NCBI GenBank assembly: GCA_019279435.1
Contig: JAAALK010000288.1
Coordinates: 75,167,499-75,231,498, forward strand
Source: Zizania palustris
Taxonomy: Eukaryota > Streptophyta > Magnoliopsida > Poales > Poaceae
DNA length: 64,000 nucleotides
Reading direction: 5' to 3'
The notes beneath the pieces are model-generated. The model was not told the DNA's origin. It saw only the letters and a list, made by a program, of their open reading frames with translations, and ran no database searches. Numbering within the stretch: position 1 is the stretch's first letter; every line of letters begins with the position of its first letter. This document shows, in pieces, positions 1 to 9,940 of this stretch. Position numbers and translations under genes: made by a program.

Positions 1-719
1 TGCCCCCTAGCTAACTCTGAAATTAAAAACTGAAAATACCCTATTAAGGCTGAAAAGAAAACTTACAAAAGACCCCCCTTTAGAATAGTTTCAGAATATA
101 TATACTCCAAAAATACTCTAAAAAGTTCACACTATGACACTAAAAACTTTAAACTAAAACTTGACACTATTTTATTGAATTAGCAAAAACAATAAACTAT
201 TCGACGGTTTTCAGCAAAAACTGACAAAGCCTTCTCGACCCTTTGACTCGTGACACCGCTTCGTGACTCCGAGCGCCAGCAAGCCACTTCCGCTCTCGAT
301 CCCCTTGAGCCACTCGAATGCTTGTCCTGGCCTCCCTCTTGCGAACACGGTCGACACGCCGTCGCAGTCAGCCGTCCGTCCGAGTCTCGCTCCATCTCTT
401 CGTGCACTCTTGAGATCTTCTCCAACTTAGCCTAGCCTCCCTAAACCTCGGCATCAAGCTCCCCGCTCAACCCTCGATCACCCGCCATCGATAGTCAGTC
501 AGCATCTCCTCCCTGCACAAACAAGACAAGCCAAAACAAGAACGAAATGCACCGCCGAAACCCTCGGCAGCCACACCTTCACTCCACATCGAAACCCTCG
601 ATGCACTCCACATACTCTCGACCACTCAATCACTCATACGCTCATCCTTGTCAATCACTCATCATTCAGACCGAAACCACCCTTGGTTTCTAACCTTCTT
701 GGAATTTTGGGGTGTTACA
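1..719 (-). mobile_element. LTR end of a Sire-like element (E6), cut by the window edge
   Basis: Read on the minus strand, this is the start of an LTR that begins TGTAACACCCC at 719 and runs left out of the window. From about 30 bp inside the terminus it is clearly similar to the 3' LTR of E1 (61733 onward), sharing the GAAACCAAGGGTGG block, the 'gtgcatcgagg' block and the 'ctgaaaaccgtc' block. The junction at 719/720 drops straight into the integrase reading of element B, so this LTR was inserted there. Its other end and any target duplication (which would be GCACG at 720-724) lie outside the window. The outermost 30 bp differ from the E1 terminus and resemble a Tekay/Del-type LTR end. No coding sequence is seen; the short ORFs here are spurious. 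Confidence 0.7.
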
Positions 720-1426
720 GGCACGACTTTCGGTCCATTTGGTGACGTAGTCTGTTGCCATCAACACGAACCGATGCCCTTTTCAAGAAAGAGGATAAAT
801 CTGGCCGATGAAGTCTAAACCCCAACCTCGGAACGACCATGGCTTCATGATAGGGTTAAGTAATGAAGCAGGAGCTAGCTGAATATTACCAAATGTCTGA
901 CATGCTTCACACCCTCTATAATATCTAAACAATCCTTAGTCATAGTCGGCCAGTAGAAACATGCTCTTTTGAGCATCTAACTCATTTTCTGGACCGACTG
1001 ATGAGTGCTACAAAGCCCTTCATTGACTTCTCCCATAGATACTTGGGACTACTCATCGTCTAAACACTTTAAAAGTACTCCATCAATAGTTCGGCGATAT
1101 AGTATATCGTCTAGCAACACAAATTTAAACGCTTGTCGCCGAACTTTCCGATCAACCCTTTGACTAGGATTTCTCAAATACTGGATGATTGGAATTCTCC
1201 AATCGTCCTTATGGACATCCGGAGGGTTTGCTGACTCCTTCCCTAGAGTGATGTCGAAACTGCTAACTTCAGAGTGCTCCCCGGGCCTTTCCCATTTCTG
1301 TCGAAGGCTGACTAAGTCGGCTGTGCGGAGCCAATCAGACTGAAGCCTTCCGCTGGAGGGTTCTGATCCCCGAAGACCTATGCTGTTCGGCGGGCTTCGG
1401 CGCAGGGGCTCTAGCGTGCAAGGTCC
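720..1426 (-). pseudogene. Element B pol, RNase H-integrase linker and integrase start
   Basis: On the minus strand the segment from about 1300 down to 1050 encodes the linker before integrase, with the block DDWRIPIIQYLRNPSQRV and then VRRQAFKFVLLDDILYRR. After an in-frame stop it continues into the zinc-binding HHCC part (RACFYWPTMTKDC and a C-x2-C remnant) and the beginning of the catalytic core at about 720-850. The same order is seen intact in elements A (4139-4400) and C (31079-31560). Several stops and frameshifts make it non-functional. Element A entered the linker at 1427, and E6 cut the catalytic core at 720. Confidence 0.75.
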
Positions 1427-2431
1427 TGTTGACACGGAAACGTGTCCCCGCACTTGGGTCAGTCCGGCGATCCAAAAGTGCTCGGATACTTAGGGATGGG
1501 CCTAAGTGTGACGTAGCACTGACGTCGTGTTCCGACTACCCTTAATAGTGATAAGGGGGGTGGAGTCGCCAGGCAACCAGATTACAAGAAATAATCCAAT
1601 TAGCCAAAAGAAATAGATTAAACAAGTTAAAATTGGCAAACCAATCGGAGTCCTCCTGGTTCGAAGGCTGATGCGAAGGGTGCGCCGAAGGGTACCTTCG
1701 GCATCTGGTGCGAAGTGCTCCACCGAAGGGTACTTCAGCGTTCAGACTAATCCAGTCGAAGATGGACTCCGAACGGATCTGGGGTGAAGTGCTCCGCCGA
1801 AGGGTACTTCGGCGTTCGGAGCGATCTGATCGAAGGTGAGCTCCAAACAGATCTGGACGCGGCGATCACCTCCGAACAGCGGGGTTCGGAGTGCGATCTC
1901 CGATACAGCAATCTACAAAATAGTGACGCGAGTGCAACTTCGTCCTGGCGCAGAATATGTTCGTGGCGAAGCCTGTCACGATGAAGTATGCTGGCGAAGC
2001 TTGTTGTCGAAGCCTGTGGTCTTGTCGAAGGGCATCCTAGGGACCTCCGGAACCGATCTCTCAGCTCCGAACACCTCCGGCGAAGGGGCTCCGAATGTGC
2101 GAACCTGCAACAGGGATGATGCGAAGTACCAATTCGGCCTTAGGACCGAATTTGCGAAGTGTTGCACGGATGGTGAAGGTAGCAATCTATTACGCGGATT
2201 AGCGGATACTTCACAAGCGAAGTAACAAGGCGATAGCAATCTGTTACGTAGATTAACAGGGACTTCACGGGCGAAGTACCAAGGCTTACCACTATTCCGT
2301 AGTGGCAGACGGAGGGCTTCCAGGCAAACCCACGAAGAGGTACAGGAAAATAAAGGTAAAGTAAATGCAATCAAATCATGGGCTTTGGTTTGGTTTGAGT
2401 TGGGGGGGTCTCCACGCCAGCCATGCCCCTC

Positions 2432-2439
2432 TTTTTATA
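2432..2439 (-). promoter_or_regulatory. TATA box in element A 3' LTR
   Basis: The minus strand reads TATAAAAA followed by GAGGGG, in a GC-rich setting. The same site recurs at 12599-12606 in the partner LTR, and as TATAAATA at 29689-29696 and 38829-38836 in element C. Conservation of the site and its place between the GC-rich repeat array and the R/U5 side support it as the LTR promoter. Confidence 0.65.
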
Positions 2440-2526
2440 GGGGGTTTACTCCCAATCTAATCTGCTATTAATCCAGCCAGATAGAGATAGAGATTGAGCT
2501 GGAAATGTGTACAACTCTATCTCTGT

Positions 2527-2870
2527 CGAGGTGGGCTTCGGCCAGGCCCAGCGAGGCCTGCTCCTCGGGCTGAATATTTGGTATCATGGGCCTCGGCCAG
2601 GCCCATCGAGGCTTGCTCCTTGGGCCGAAGCTTTGGAAACGTGGGCTTCGGCCAGGCCCGTCGAGGCTTGCTCCTCGGGCCGAAGCTTCGGTATCGTAGG
2701 CCTCGGCCAGGCCCGTCGAGGCTTGCTCCTTGGGCTGAAGCTTCGGAAGCGTGGACTTCGGCCAGGCCCGTCGAGGCTTGCTCCTCGGGCCGAAGCTTCG
2801 GAAATGTGGGCTCTGGCCAGGCCCATCGAGGCTTGCTCCTCGGGCCGAAGCTTCGGCAGCATGGGCTGGC
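2527..2870. repeat. 55-bp tandem array in the U3 of the element A 3' LTR
   Basis: The motif GGCCAGGCCC recurs at 2540, 2595, 2650, 2705, 2760 and 2815, a strict 55-bp period. Each unit reads roughly 'gggcttcggccaggcccg' then 'tcgaggcttgctcctcgggc' and 'cgaagcttcgg'. The unit is rich in short palindromes (gggccgaagcttcggcc-like). Because 55 is not a multiple of three, it creates long open frames in several phases on both strands, which are not genes. Confidence 0.9.
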
Positions 2871-3014
2871 TAGAGGCTTTCGGAGCCCATAGCCCAACAG
2901 ACTCCGGCCTAGTAGGCCTTCGGACAGACCCTCGACATGTGTACTTTCGGCCCAAATTGCCAAAAATTGATATTTTGACAATCTTGCCGTTAATGCCATT
3001 TTTTGCTATCAACA

Positions 3015-3031
3015 CATGCCCCCTGCCTTTT
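3015..3031 (-). other. Polypurine tract of element A
   Basis: The minus strand reads AAAAGGCAGGGGGCATG immediately before the TGTTGA terminus of the 3' LTR. This is where plus-strand DNA synthesis would be primed. The same tract, with one change (AGGTGG), abuts the 3' LTR of element C at 30240-30256. Confidence 0.85.
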
Positions 3032-3098
3032 AGTGAACTAGTGAACTAAAAGCACAACGAGCTGAAGACGATACCATTGTATCGGCTTTCCGACACTT

Positions 3099-4300
3099 TT
3101 AGGATGTTTGCCACACACTTGGGAAATACTTCTTCAAGTACCTACCATTCAAAGCTCTTCGAAACCGCTCTCCCTGTAGGGATTCCAACACGTACGCGTT
3201 GCCGGGAGTGATTTCGGCTATCCTAAAAGGATCTTCCCAACTAGGTGACCATTTACCAAATTTTTGACTCTTCATGCCTAAGGGCAAAATCGTTTTCCAC
3301 ACCAAGTCTCCTATTTGAAATGATTTTGGTTTAACCTTCTTGTTGTAGGCTTTAGCTACTCTCTTCTTGTCTACTTCTATGTCTTCTAAAGCCCTTAGTC
3401 TCTTATCGGTCACCTCCTCTAGATTATCCTTTAGAAGAGCCTCATACTCGTCGACCGATAAGCCGTCTTGCTTTAACACTCTTAAGGAGCCAAGATCTAC
3501 CTCCACAGGCAGAACGGCTTCTTGTCCATATACCAACTCCTACGGACTGACCTTGGTGGCACCGTGCATTGCAATCCTACAAGCCCATAACGCCTCGGAA
3601 AGCACTTCATGCCACCTTTTAGGAAACTCTTCAATTTTCTTCTTAATAAGCTTAATCATGGTTTTATTACTAGACTCGGCCTGACCATTGGCCTGAGCAT
3701 AGTAAGGCGAAGAGTTTATCAACATAATGCCATAGTATTCGGCGAAGTCCCTCACTTCTTTAGAAACAAATGAACTACCTTGATCCGTAGTGAGGGTTTG
3801 AGGGATGCCGAATCTGTGTATGATATGCTTCTAAATGAAATCGCGTACCTCATTGTGAGTCATGTTCTTGAGAGGTACAGCTTCGGTCCATTTGGTGAAG
3901 TAATATGTCGCCATCAACACGAACCGATGCCCCTTTGAGGAAGGAGGGTAGATCTGGCCGATGAAGTCTAGACCCCATCCTCGAAACGGCCATGGCTTGA
4001 CAATAGGATTGAGCAATGAGGCAGGAGCTAACTGGATGTTGCCAAACTTCTGACATGCCTCACACCCTCTGTAGTACTTGAAACAATCTTCAGTCATAGT
4101 CGGCCAATAAAAACCCGCTCTTTTGAGCATCCAACTCATCTTTTGGGCCGACTGGTGAGTGCCGCAAAGCCCCTCATGGACTTATCCTGTAGCCACCTAG
4201 GACTGCTCATGATCTAAACATTTCAATAGCACTCCGTCGATGGTTCGGTGATATAATGTGTCGTCTATCAACACAAATTTGAACGCTTATCGCCGAACCT
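3099..4300 (-). pseudogene. Element A integrase (pol C-terminus)
   Basis: The integrase would insert the cDNA into host DNA. Read from right to left it has an HHCC zinc-binding part (HEGLCGTHQ region, then GCEACQ, about 4040-4200), then the catalytic core with the D of GLDFIG (about 3970), the D of TTDQGSSF (about 3775) and the E of NGQAESSNK (about 3690). A C-terminal part follows with GDLVWK, GKWSPSWEDPF and the ending LNGRYLKKYFPSVWQTS at 3099. There is no chromodomain after this, as expected for Tat elements. An in-frame stop near 3830 and another near 3540 break the frame; element C reads through the second position. The stop at 3099 lies 84 bp from the 3' LTR. Confidence 0.85.
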
Positions 4301-6623
4301 TCCGATCAACCCTTCTGCTAGGGTCTTTTAAATACTGGACGTTTGGGACTCTCCAATCGCCCTCATAGATTTCAGAGGGCTTCGCTGGTCCACCTTCTGA
4401 AAAAACTTCTAAAACCCTTACTTCGGGGTGCCCCCCGAGCCATTCCAGCTCCTGCCGAAGCCCAGCCGAAGTGGCTGCTCAGAGTGTGCTGGATAGAAGC
4501 CCTTCGGGGGGTTTGGACCCTGGAAAGCCTTCCCCGTCCGGGAGGCTTTGGATTATAGGCTTCAGCATGCCGGACCCCTCGGTGGGAGGAGCACTCTGAT
4601 CCAGGGGCTCCGGCAGGCGGTAGCCTTCGGTGATCCGAGGGCTTTGACCCGAAGGGTGCACCCATCCAGCATTACTGGCTTCGGCAGTGAGGCTAAACAT
4701 TGGCTTCTCTAATACAGAAAACTTCCCTCTCTTGACTTGGTAGCCAGATGCTTGCTGAGCCAAATCATTGGCGATTGAATTGGCTTCTCTTGACACGTGA
4801 GATATTTTGAAATCATCAAAAGTAGCAACTATGTCTAGACACTTGTCCAAGTAGCTATTCAGCAAGCCATTAAAACATTGAGCATTCTTAGCCACTTGTT
4901 GTACTACCAATAATGAATCACCATATGCGTGGACGTGTTTAGCGCCCACAGACTCTAGTAGTTCAAGACCTAGCAACAAAGCTTCGTATTCGGCTTGGTT
5001 ATTAGTGGATGAAAACTCTAGTTGGGCCGAGGTTTCAAAGCGCATACCATTAGGTGATATGAGAACCACTCCAATACCTTGGCCATTCTTGCAAGCCGAA
5101 CCGTCAAAATAGATTTCCCGCGGCACTACCTCAACTAGAGCAATAACATCACTCCAGCTAGCATCTATGTGATGATCAACTATAAAGTTTGCTATGACTT
5201 GGCCTTTCATCGCTCTTAGGGGCTCGTAGGCCAAATCATACTCAATTAACGCGTAAGCCCATTTTCCGATTCTTCCACTTAGAATCGGCTTCTGTAACAT
5301 GTGCTTTATAACATCGGTTTGGCAAACGACAACACATGTGGTGGGAAGAAGATAATGGCATAACTTGGTGCACGCGTAATAAAGTGATAAACATAATCGC
5401 TCCACAAACACGTACCTGGTTTTGGCGTCCAGCAGGCGGCAGCTCAGGAATGTGATGATATACTCCTTCCCCTCCACCTCCTGGGTTAGCATGGCTCCAA
5501 TCACGCTATCTTCAGTGGCGATGAATAGCCGAAACGGAATCCCGGCCTTGGGTGCTCTCACCACGGGCGGTGGTGACAAGCATTCCTTGATCTTTTCAAA
5601 AGCATTTTGCTGGTTTTCCCCCCAAATGATCTCGGCTTCATTTTTTAGCCTGAGTATGGGGACAAAGGAATCAATCTTGCCGGACAAGTTGGATATAAAA
5701 TGACGCAAATAGTTCAACTTGCCTAGCAACTTTTGCACATCCTTTTTACATGTCGGCGCTGCAACGTTTCTAATCTTATCAAGTCTCTTAGGATCAATCT
5801 TTATACCTCTCTCATTAATCATGAAACCTAAGAGCTTACCCGCCGACACACCAAAAGCACACTTAAGCGGGTTCATTTTCAACCCATACTGCCGCATCCT
5901 ATCGAAAGCAACTTTCAAATCAGCTAAATGATTTCCCATAGCGTCTGATTTGACCACGACATCATCGATGTAAACTTCTAACATGACTCCTAACAAGTCA
6001 TGAAAGATCAAGTTCATAGCGCGCTGATACGTGGCGCCGACATTTTTCAAACCAAAAGTCATGACGACCCATTCGAACAAACCGACAAAACCAAGGCATC
6101 GAAAGGCAGTCTTATAGACGTCCTCTTCGGCCATAAAGATTTGATTATAACTAGCATTGCCATCAAGAAAACTTAGTACCTTATGTCCCGAGGCATCGTT
6201 GATCAGCATGTCGGCTATTGGCATCGGATACTCGTCTTTTGGAGTGGCTCTGTTCAGATCCCTGAAATCAATGCATATCCGTATCTTGCCGCTCCCTTTC
6301 TTCTCTACAGGCACAATGTTAGCAACCCATTCCGCGTACCTGCATGGCCTAATAAATTCAGCCTTAAGTAGCCGTTCCACTTCCTCCTTAACTCGGTCAT
6401 AGACGACTGAATTAAAGCGGCGGGGAGGCTGTTTATAAGGCCTAAACCCTTACTTGATGGGCAGCCGATGCTCCATGAGCTCACGGCTTAGTCTTGGCAT
6501 CTCGCTATATTCCCACGCGAAACAATCGACATACGACCGAAGTAACTTTATTACTTCAGCCTTTTCATTGGGTTGTAAATGTTGGTTTACAAAAGTCGTC
6601 CTTGGAATGCTACCATTGCCTAT
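4301..6623 (-). pseudogene. Element A reverse transcriptase plus two RNase H domains
   Basis: A 633-codon open frame at 4479-6380 is the longest in the window. In order, it has the RT fingers and palm (AEFIRPCRYAEWVANIVPVEKKG, FRDLNRATPKDEYPMP), the YIDDVVVKSDA catalytic box, and the connection region with KDVQKLLGKLNYLR. The first RNase H follows (ATEDSVIGAMLTQEVEGKEY), then a second, plant/archaeal-type RNase H (YFDGSACKNGQGIG, NNQAEYEALLLGLELL, HAYGDSLLVVQQV, SREANSIANDLA). The second RNase H is the hallmark of the Tat lineage. The upstream part of RT (YVDCFAWEYSEMP) lies at 6450-6620 after a stop near 6449. Two usual conserved residues look changed: ASYNQI where relatives have AGYNQI, and VGATYQR for AGATYQR. 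The solo LTR at 6624 interrupts the frame. Confidence 0.9.
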
Positions 6624-7637
6624 TGTTGGCGCAATATATTTCCCCTGAACAGGGGCCAAATGACGTCATCCTCCGGCGGCCTCCGGCCCGGAGCCCAACA
6701 CTATCGAAGCCTGTTCCTCCCCCAGGTCTGTTCCAATGTCTCAAGGTTCGTCCCGGAGCCTGCTGGGGCGAAGCCCCTAGGCCCCATCGAAGCCTTCCAG
6801 AGCGAGGTACTTCGGAGTCCTTCGGTGCGAAGCCCGCGGGATCCCCTGAAAACCACAAGGAGCCAAGCCTCGGGCTGGCCCCGAAGCAAGCCTCCAGGCC
6901 CGGTTCGAGGTTAACCTTCGGACCATATCCGGAGTTAGCCCTCGAACCCCCCTTTCGGGGCTCCACGAAGCCAGCCCTCGGACCCTGTCAAGACTGTTCG
7001 AAGCCAAGGCTCCGAGACCCCAGTTCGGAGCCCAGTTCGAGGTCAAGGCTCCGAGACCCCAGTTCGGAGCCTTGTTCGGAGCCTTGCTCGGAGCATGCTT
7101 CGAAGCCCCCCTTCGGGGTGCACTTCGAAGCCCTCCTCGCAGCCCCTGCCAGAAGGGCTCCGGCCCCTACTCCGAAGCTCAAGAAATATCTAAGTATATA
7201 GGCCATACCGGAGGCCCCTCCGCCCCTGGTATGTCGCTTAGCTGGTCAAAGTATGATGTTGTCTGACACGTCTGTGAAGCTGTAAAACACTTTTGTACTC
7301 TAGCTAGATCTTTTTCCCTTTTTACCCCTGTGAGCCTAGGACTCATAGAGGGCTTCTCGGTCTTTTCCTTAAGGCCTGCGTGCCTATAAAAGCAGGGCCA
7401 AGCCCTTGTAACAGGGGACCTTCTCCAGAGGGCCATGAGACCCTGGAATTTACTACTCCATACCGAGGCATATCATGCCAAATCCACCATAAACTGGACG
7501 TAGGGCTATTATCTCTTAGGGGAGGTCCGAACCAGTATAAATCCTTTCTCCCTCTGAGAGAACCCTTCGAGGTTCATTTTACACTCCGTATACACGTATA
7601 CAAAACATGTGCTGTAGCTAACAAAATTGCTACAACA
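6624..7637 (+). mobile_element. Solo LTR (1,014 bp) inside element A pol
   Basis: The segment starts TGTTGGCGCAAT and ends ATTGCTACAACA, with 5-bp inverted termini TGTTG/CAACA. It is flanked by a perfect CCTAT duplication at 6619-6623 and 7638-7642. Removing it and one CCTAT restores the sequence seen uninterrupted in element C (33790-33810). It contains a plus-strand TATA box at 7385. No internal region, primer site or purine tract is present, so it is a solo LTR left by LTR-LTR recombination. Its family differs from every other LTR in the window. The 235-codon frame across it is GC-rich repeat sequence and I do not call it a gene. Confidence 0.93.
7385..7392 (+). promoter_or_regulatory. TATA box of the solo LTR
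   Basis: TATAAAAG lies in 'gcctataaaagcagggcc', about 250 bp before the right end of the solo LTR. The position fits a U3-R boundary for an LTR transcribed on the plus strand, opposite to element A. Confidence 0.6.
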
Positions 7638-8940
7638 CCTATACCAACTTCCTCCAAGGGATCGGCCGACGCAAAACCTTGTCCTAATTTTTCTACTTCA
7701 CTAAAGTCCTCGATGGCTTCAGCAATACCGTCTTTATTAGACCGATACTGCTCCACTCGAGACTTTAGCCAATCTAGATTATTCTTGCTAGACATGACTA
7801 CTAGTACAAAAACAGCCGTGCTACTCCAGCCGGCTTTACAGACACTGGTACAAACCGTCCTCCGGATACGCTAACAAAGTCATAGTCCAAAAGGTCTCAA
7901 CCAGATAGACACTCTACTTTGTTATGGACGGCGTCAACCGACACATCGGCCAAAGCTACTTGGGCCGAAGTATCCGCGGGGATGACCTCCACCTCATCGC
8001 CGTCCCACTATACCAAGCACTGGTGTAGGGTAGAGGGGATGCAACAGTTCGCATGGATCCAGTCGCGTCCGAGTAACACACTATAGTTACCTTGTACGTC
8101 GACGACGAAGAACGCTGTTGGCAACGTCTTGTTGCCCACCGTCAACTCCATAGAGAGTACTCCCTTGGCTTCGGAGCTCTCGCCGTTGAAGACGTTGAGC
8201 ATCAAGTTGGTCTTCTTTAGGTCATCTTCGTCCCTGCCAAGTTTCTTCAACAATGAATAAGGCATTAGATTAACCGTGGTGCCGCCATCGACGAGAATCC
8301 GGGAAATCGACTTCCCATCGATGTGACCCCTGACATAGAGAGGCTTTAGATGGCGAGCTGAGTCCTCGGGCTTCTCGAAGACGGCGCTGCGTGGACCGAG
8401 GTTTAATTGAGCGACCTTGGCCTCGTCCCGTGGTGGTGCAAACTCGGCGGGTAATGTGACGATGTTGATGTCCATCGCCTGAGGTGTGGGCCCCTCAGAG
8501 ATGGGCGAGTAATCATCGTCAAGCATGTCGTCCTCATCGTCGCTTGGACTGGGAGCCGGGTTGGTTATCTCAACTGCCTTCTCTCTCCATACATGCTTCG
8601 TGGTTGGCCGAGGGCGGATCTCCTCGAAGATAGCATCACGCTCGGCCTCAGAAACCTTCTCGCGCATCTCCTGTGTCCGCAGCCTTTGTAGGCGTCTCTT
8701 TTGCGATATGGACATGCCCGGGGGAGCCCAAGATGGCTTCGGCTTGGTGCCTGGAGCTACTATTTGACCCCTGTAAATTCTGGCCAAAGTGTGCCCTTCG
8801 GCCTTGGGCGCCCTGTGTTCGAAGGGGGCTTCATTGTGAACCCCGTCGAATGGACTGGCCTCGTCCGGCCGATCGAACCAAGCTTCGGCGTGGAGTCTGG
8901 CCGAAGCATGCGGCTTACCTCCGTCAGCCCTCGGTGACAA
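7638..8940 (-). pseudogene. Element A aspartic protease and start of pol
   Basis: A 310-codon frame (8008-8940) carries the retropepsin that would cleave the polyprotein. The active site is LVDGGTTVNLMPYSLLKKLG, with the catalytic Asp at about residue 218, in the DGG form usual in Tat elements instead of DTG/DSG. It is followed by the flap region and the conserved LLGRDWIHANCCIPSTLHQ end. The N-terminal 200 residues are charged linker with an acidic DDEDDMLDDDYSP stretch. A stop after HQCLV at 8008 breaks the frame, but the same reading continues (EVEVIPADTSAQVALADVS, then the SSKNNLDWLKSRVEQY helix) to 7643, where the solo LTR cuts it. Confidence 0.85.
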
Positions 8941-9940
8941 AGTCTTCGGGATTGGGACTTCCTGAGACCCAACTCTGATAGTTATGGCTTCGGACTCCCT
9001 GACTTCGGCCTCCGAGTGCTCGCACCCTTTGGCTTTGCTCTATAGGGTCTGATTCGGAGGTACCACAGACAGTCTATTGATGATGCCCCCTTCCGCTGTG
9101 TCTGCTTGCCCCTGCCATCCATAATACTCCGAAGGAAAACAAGGCATAGGGTTATTCTGCGGAGGGTACCCTGACCCGGATACGTACGGGGCCCACGGGG
9201 TCCCCCCAGTCATACGGCGGAGGCATCGGAGGTTCTAGCGGCCTTGGCCATTGCGAGCCGAACCCGTCACCCGGAGGGGGGTTCGGCCAAGTCGAAGGTG
9301 TCTCTGACCACACTAGCGAAGGATCCCGCCAGGCCGGAGGTATGTTCGGCAAGTGTGGGCCGAAGCCTCCCATCGGAGAAGTCCACCATGGTGCGGGATT
9401 CGGCCATTGGGAGCCGAAGCTGTCGCATGGAGGACCCGACCACTGGGGTGCGAAGTTGTCACGCGGAGAACCTGACCATTGGGGTTCGAAGTTGTTGCAC
9501 GGGGGGTTCGGCCATTGTGGCTCAGAACCACCGTGCGGAGCACCAGGATACCTCGGCCCAAAGCCTTCGTGTGAACGGTTCGCAACCTTCGGTCCGAAGG
9601 TACCCTTCGAAGGTTTTGGCCCCTTCGGCTGCTTTAGCTGGGCGCGCGGGCCTGCTTCTTTGGCCCTCCTCTGATGTTTGTTCAACAGCATGTTATATGT
9701 CACCTTTGGCCTCTTGTGAGCCTTAGCCAAAGGGGTATTGATGTTATGTTTCCACACTCCTACCTCGGGGTTCTTTGGCATGAGTGTGCGAGTACGCGGT
9801 TCTCCAATAATCACATCTTTTCCTTCAGCAGACTCGGCCTGTTCTGGCCGAATCAACACCTTTTTCTCGCCTAGGTCGATGGCGTTGACTGGAAAAGGAT
9901 CTTTATTCAGCTTCATCTTTGGATCATGGTCTATTTTCAA
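8941..9940 (-). pseudogene. Element A Gag-protease linker with PQW repeats
   Basis: A 262-codon frame (9152-9940) joins the Gag end (KMKLNKDPFPVNAIDL, then KVLIRPEQAESAEGKDV) to a Pro/Gly/Trp-rich segment. The latter contains a 12-residue repeat of the form NFEPQWSGSPRD, NFAPQWSGPPCD, SFGSQWPNPAPW. The DNA repeat has a strict 36-bp period (CACTGG/CATTGG cores at 9405, 9441, 9477 and 9513). Because 36 is a multiple of three, the repeat keeps frame, unlike the LTR array. The same repeat is seen in B (about 16530-16760) and C (about 35490-35700). Its role is unknown; it may be a flexible spacer or a nucleic-acid contact. Confidence 0.75.

Larger units (their letters stand above)
1427..3014 (-). 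repeat. Element A 3' LTR (1,588 bp)
   Basis: The LTR has TGTTGA...TCAACA termini and lies next to the purine tract at 3015-3031, which marks it as the 3' LTR of a minus-strand element. It holds a minus-strand TATA box (2432-2439) and a 55-bp GC-rich tandem array (about 2527-2870) on the U3 side of it. It is 45 bp shorter than its partner at 11581-13213. Two deletions account for the whole difference: 32 bp near 2860 between copies of CATGGGC, and 13 bp near 1932 between GCGAG repeats. Confidence 0.95.

Noticed and set aside
2527..2870. Regularly spaced repeats resembling a CRISPR array
   Set aside because: The units are contiguous with no unique spacers, and the setting is a plant LTR.
2494..3049. 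Overlapping 130-180-codon ORFs on both strands in the Tat LTR
   Set aside because: They are produced by the 55-bp GC-rich tandem array, occur in every frame, and have no start context or domain.
6494..7201. 235-codon plus-strand ORF
   Set aside because: It crosses the boundary of the solo LTR at 6624 and consists of low-complexity Ser/Arg/Pro repeats, so it cannot be one ancestral gene.
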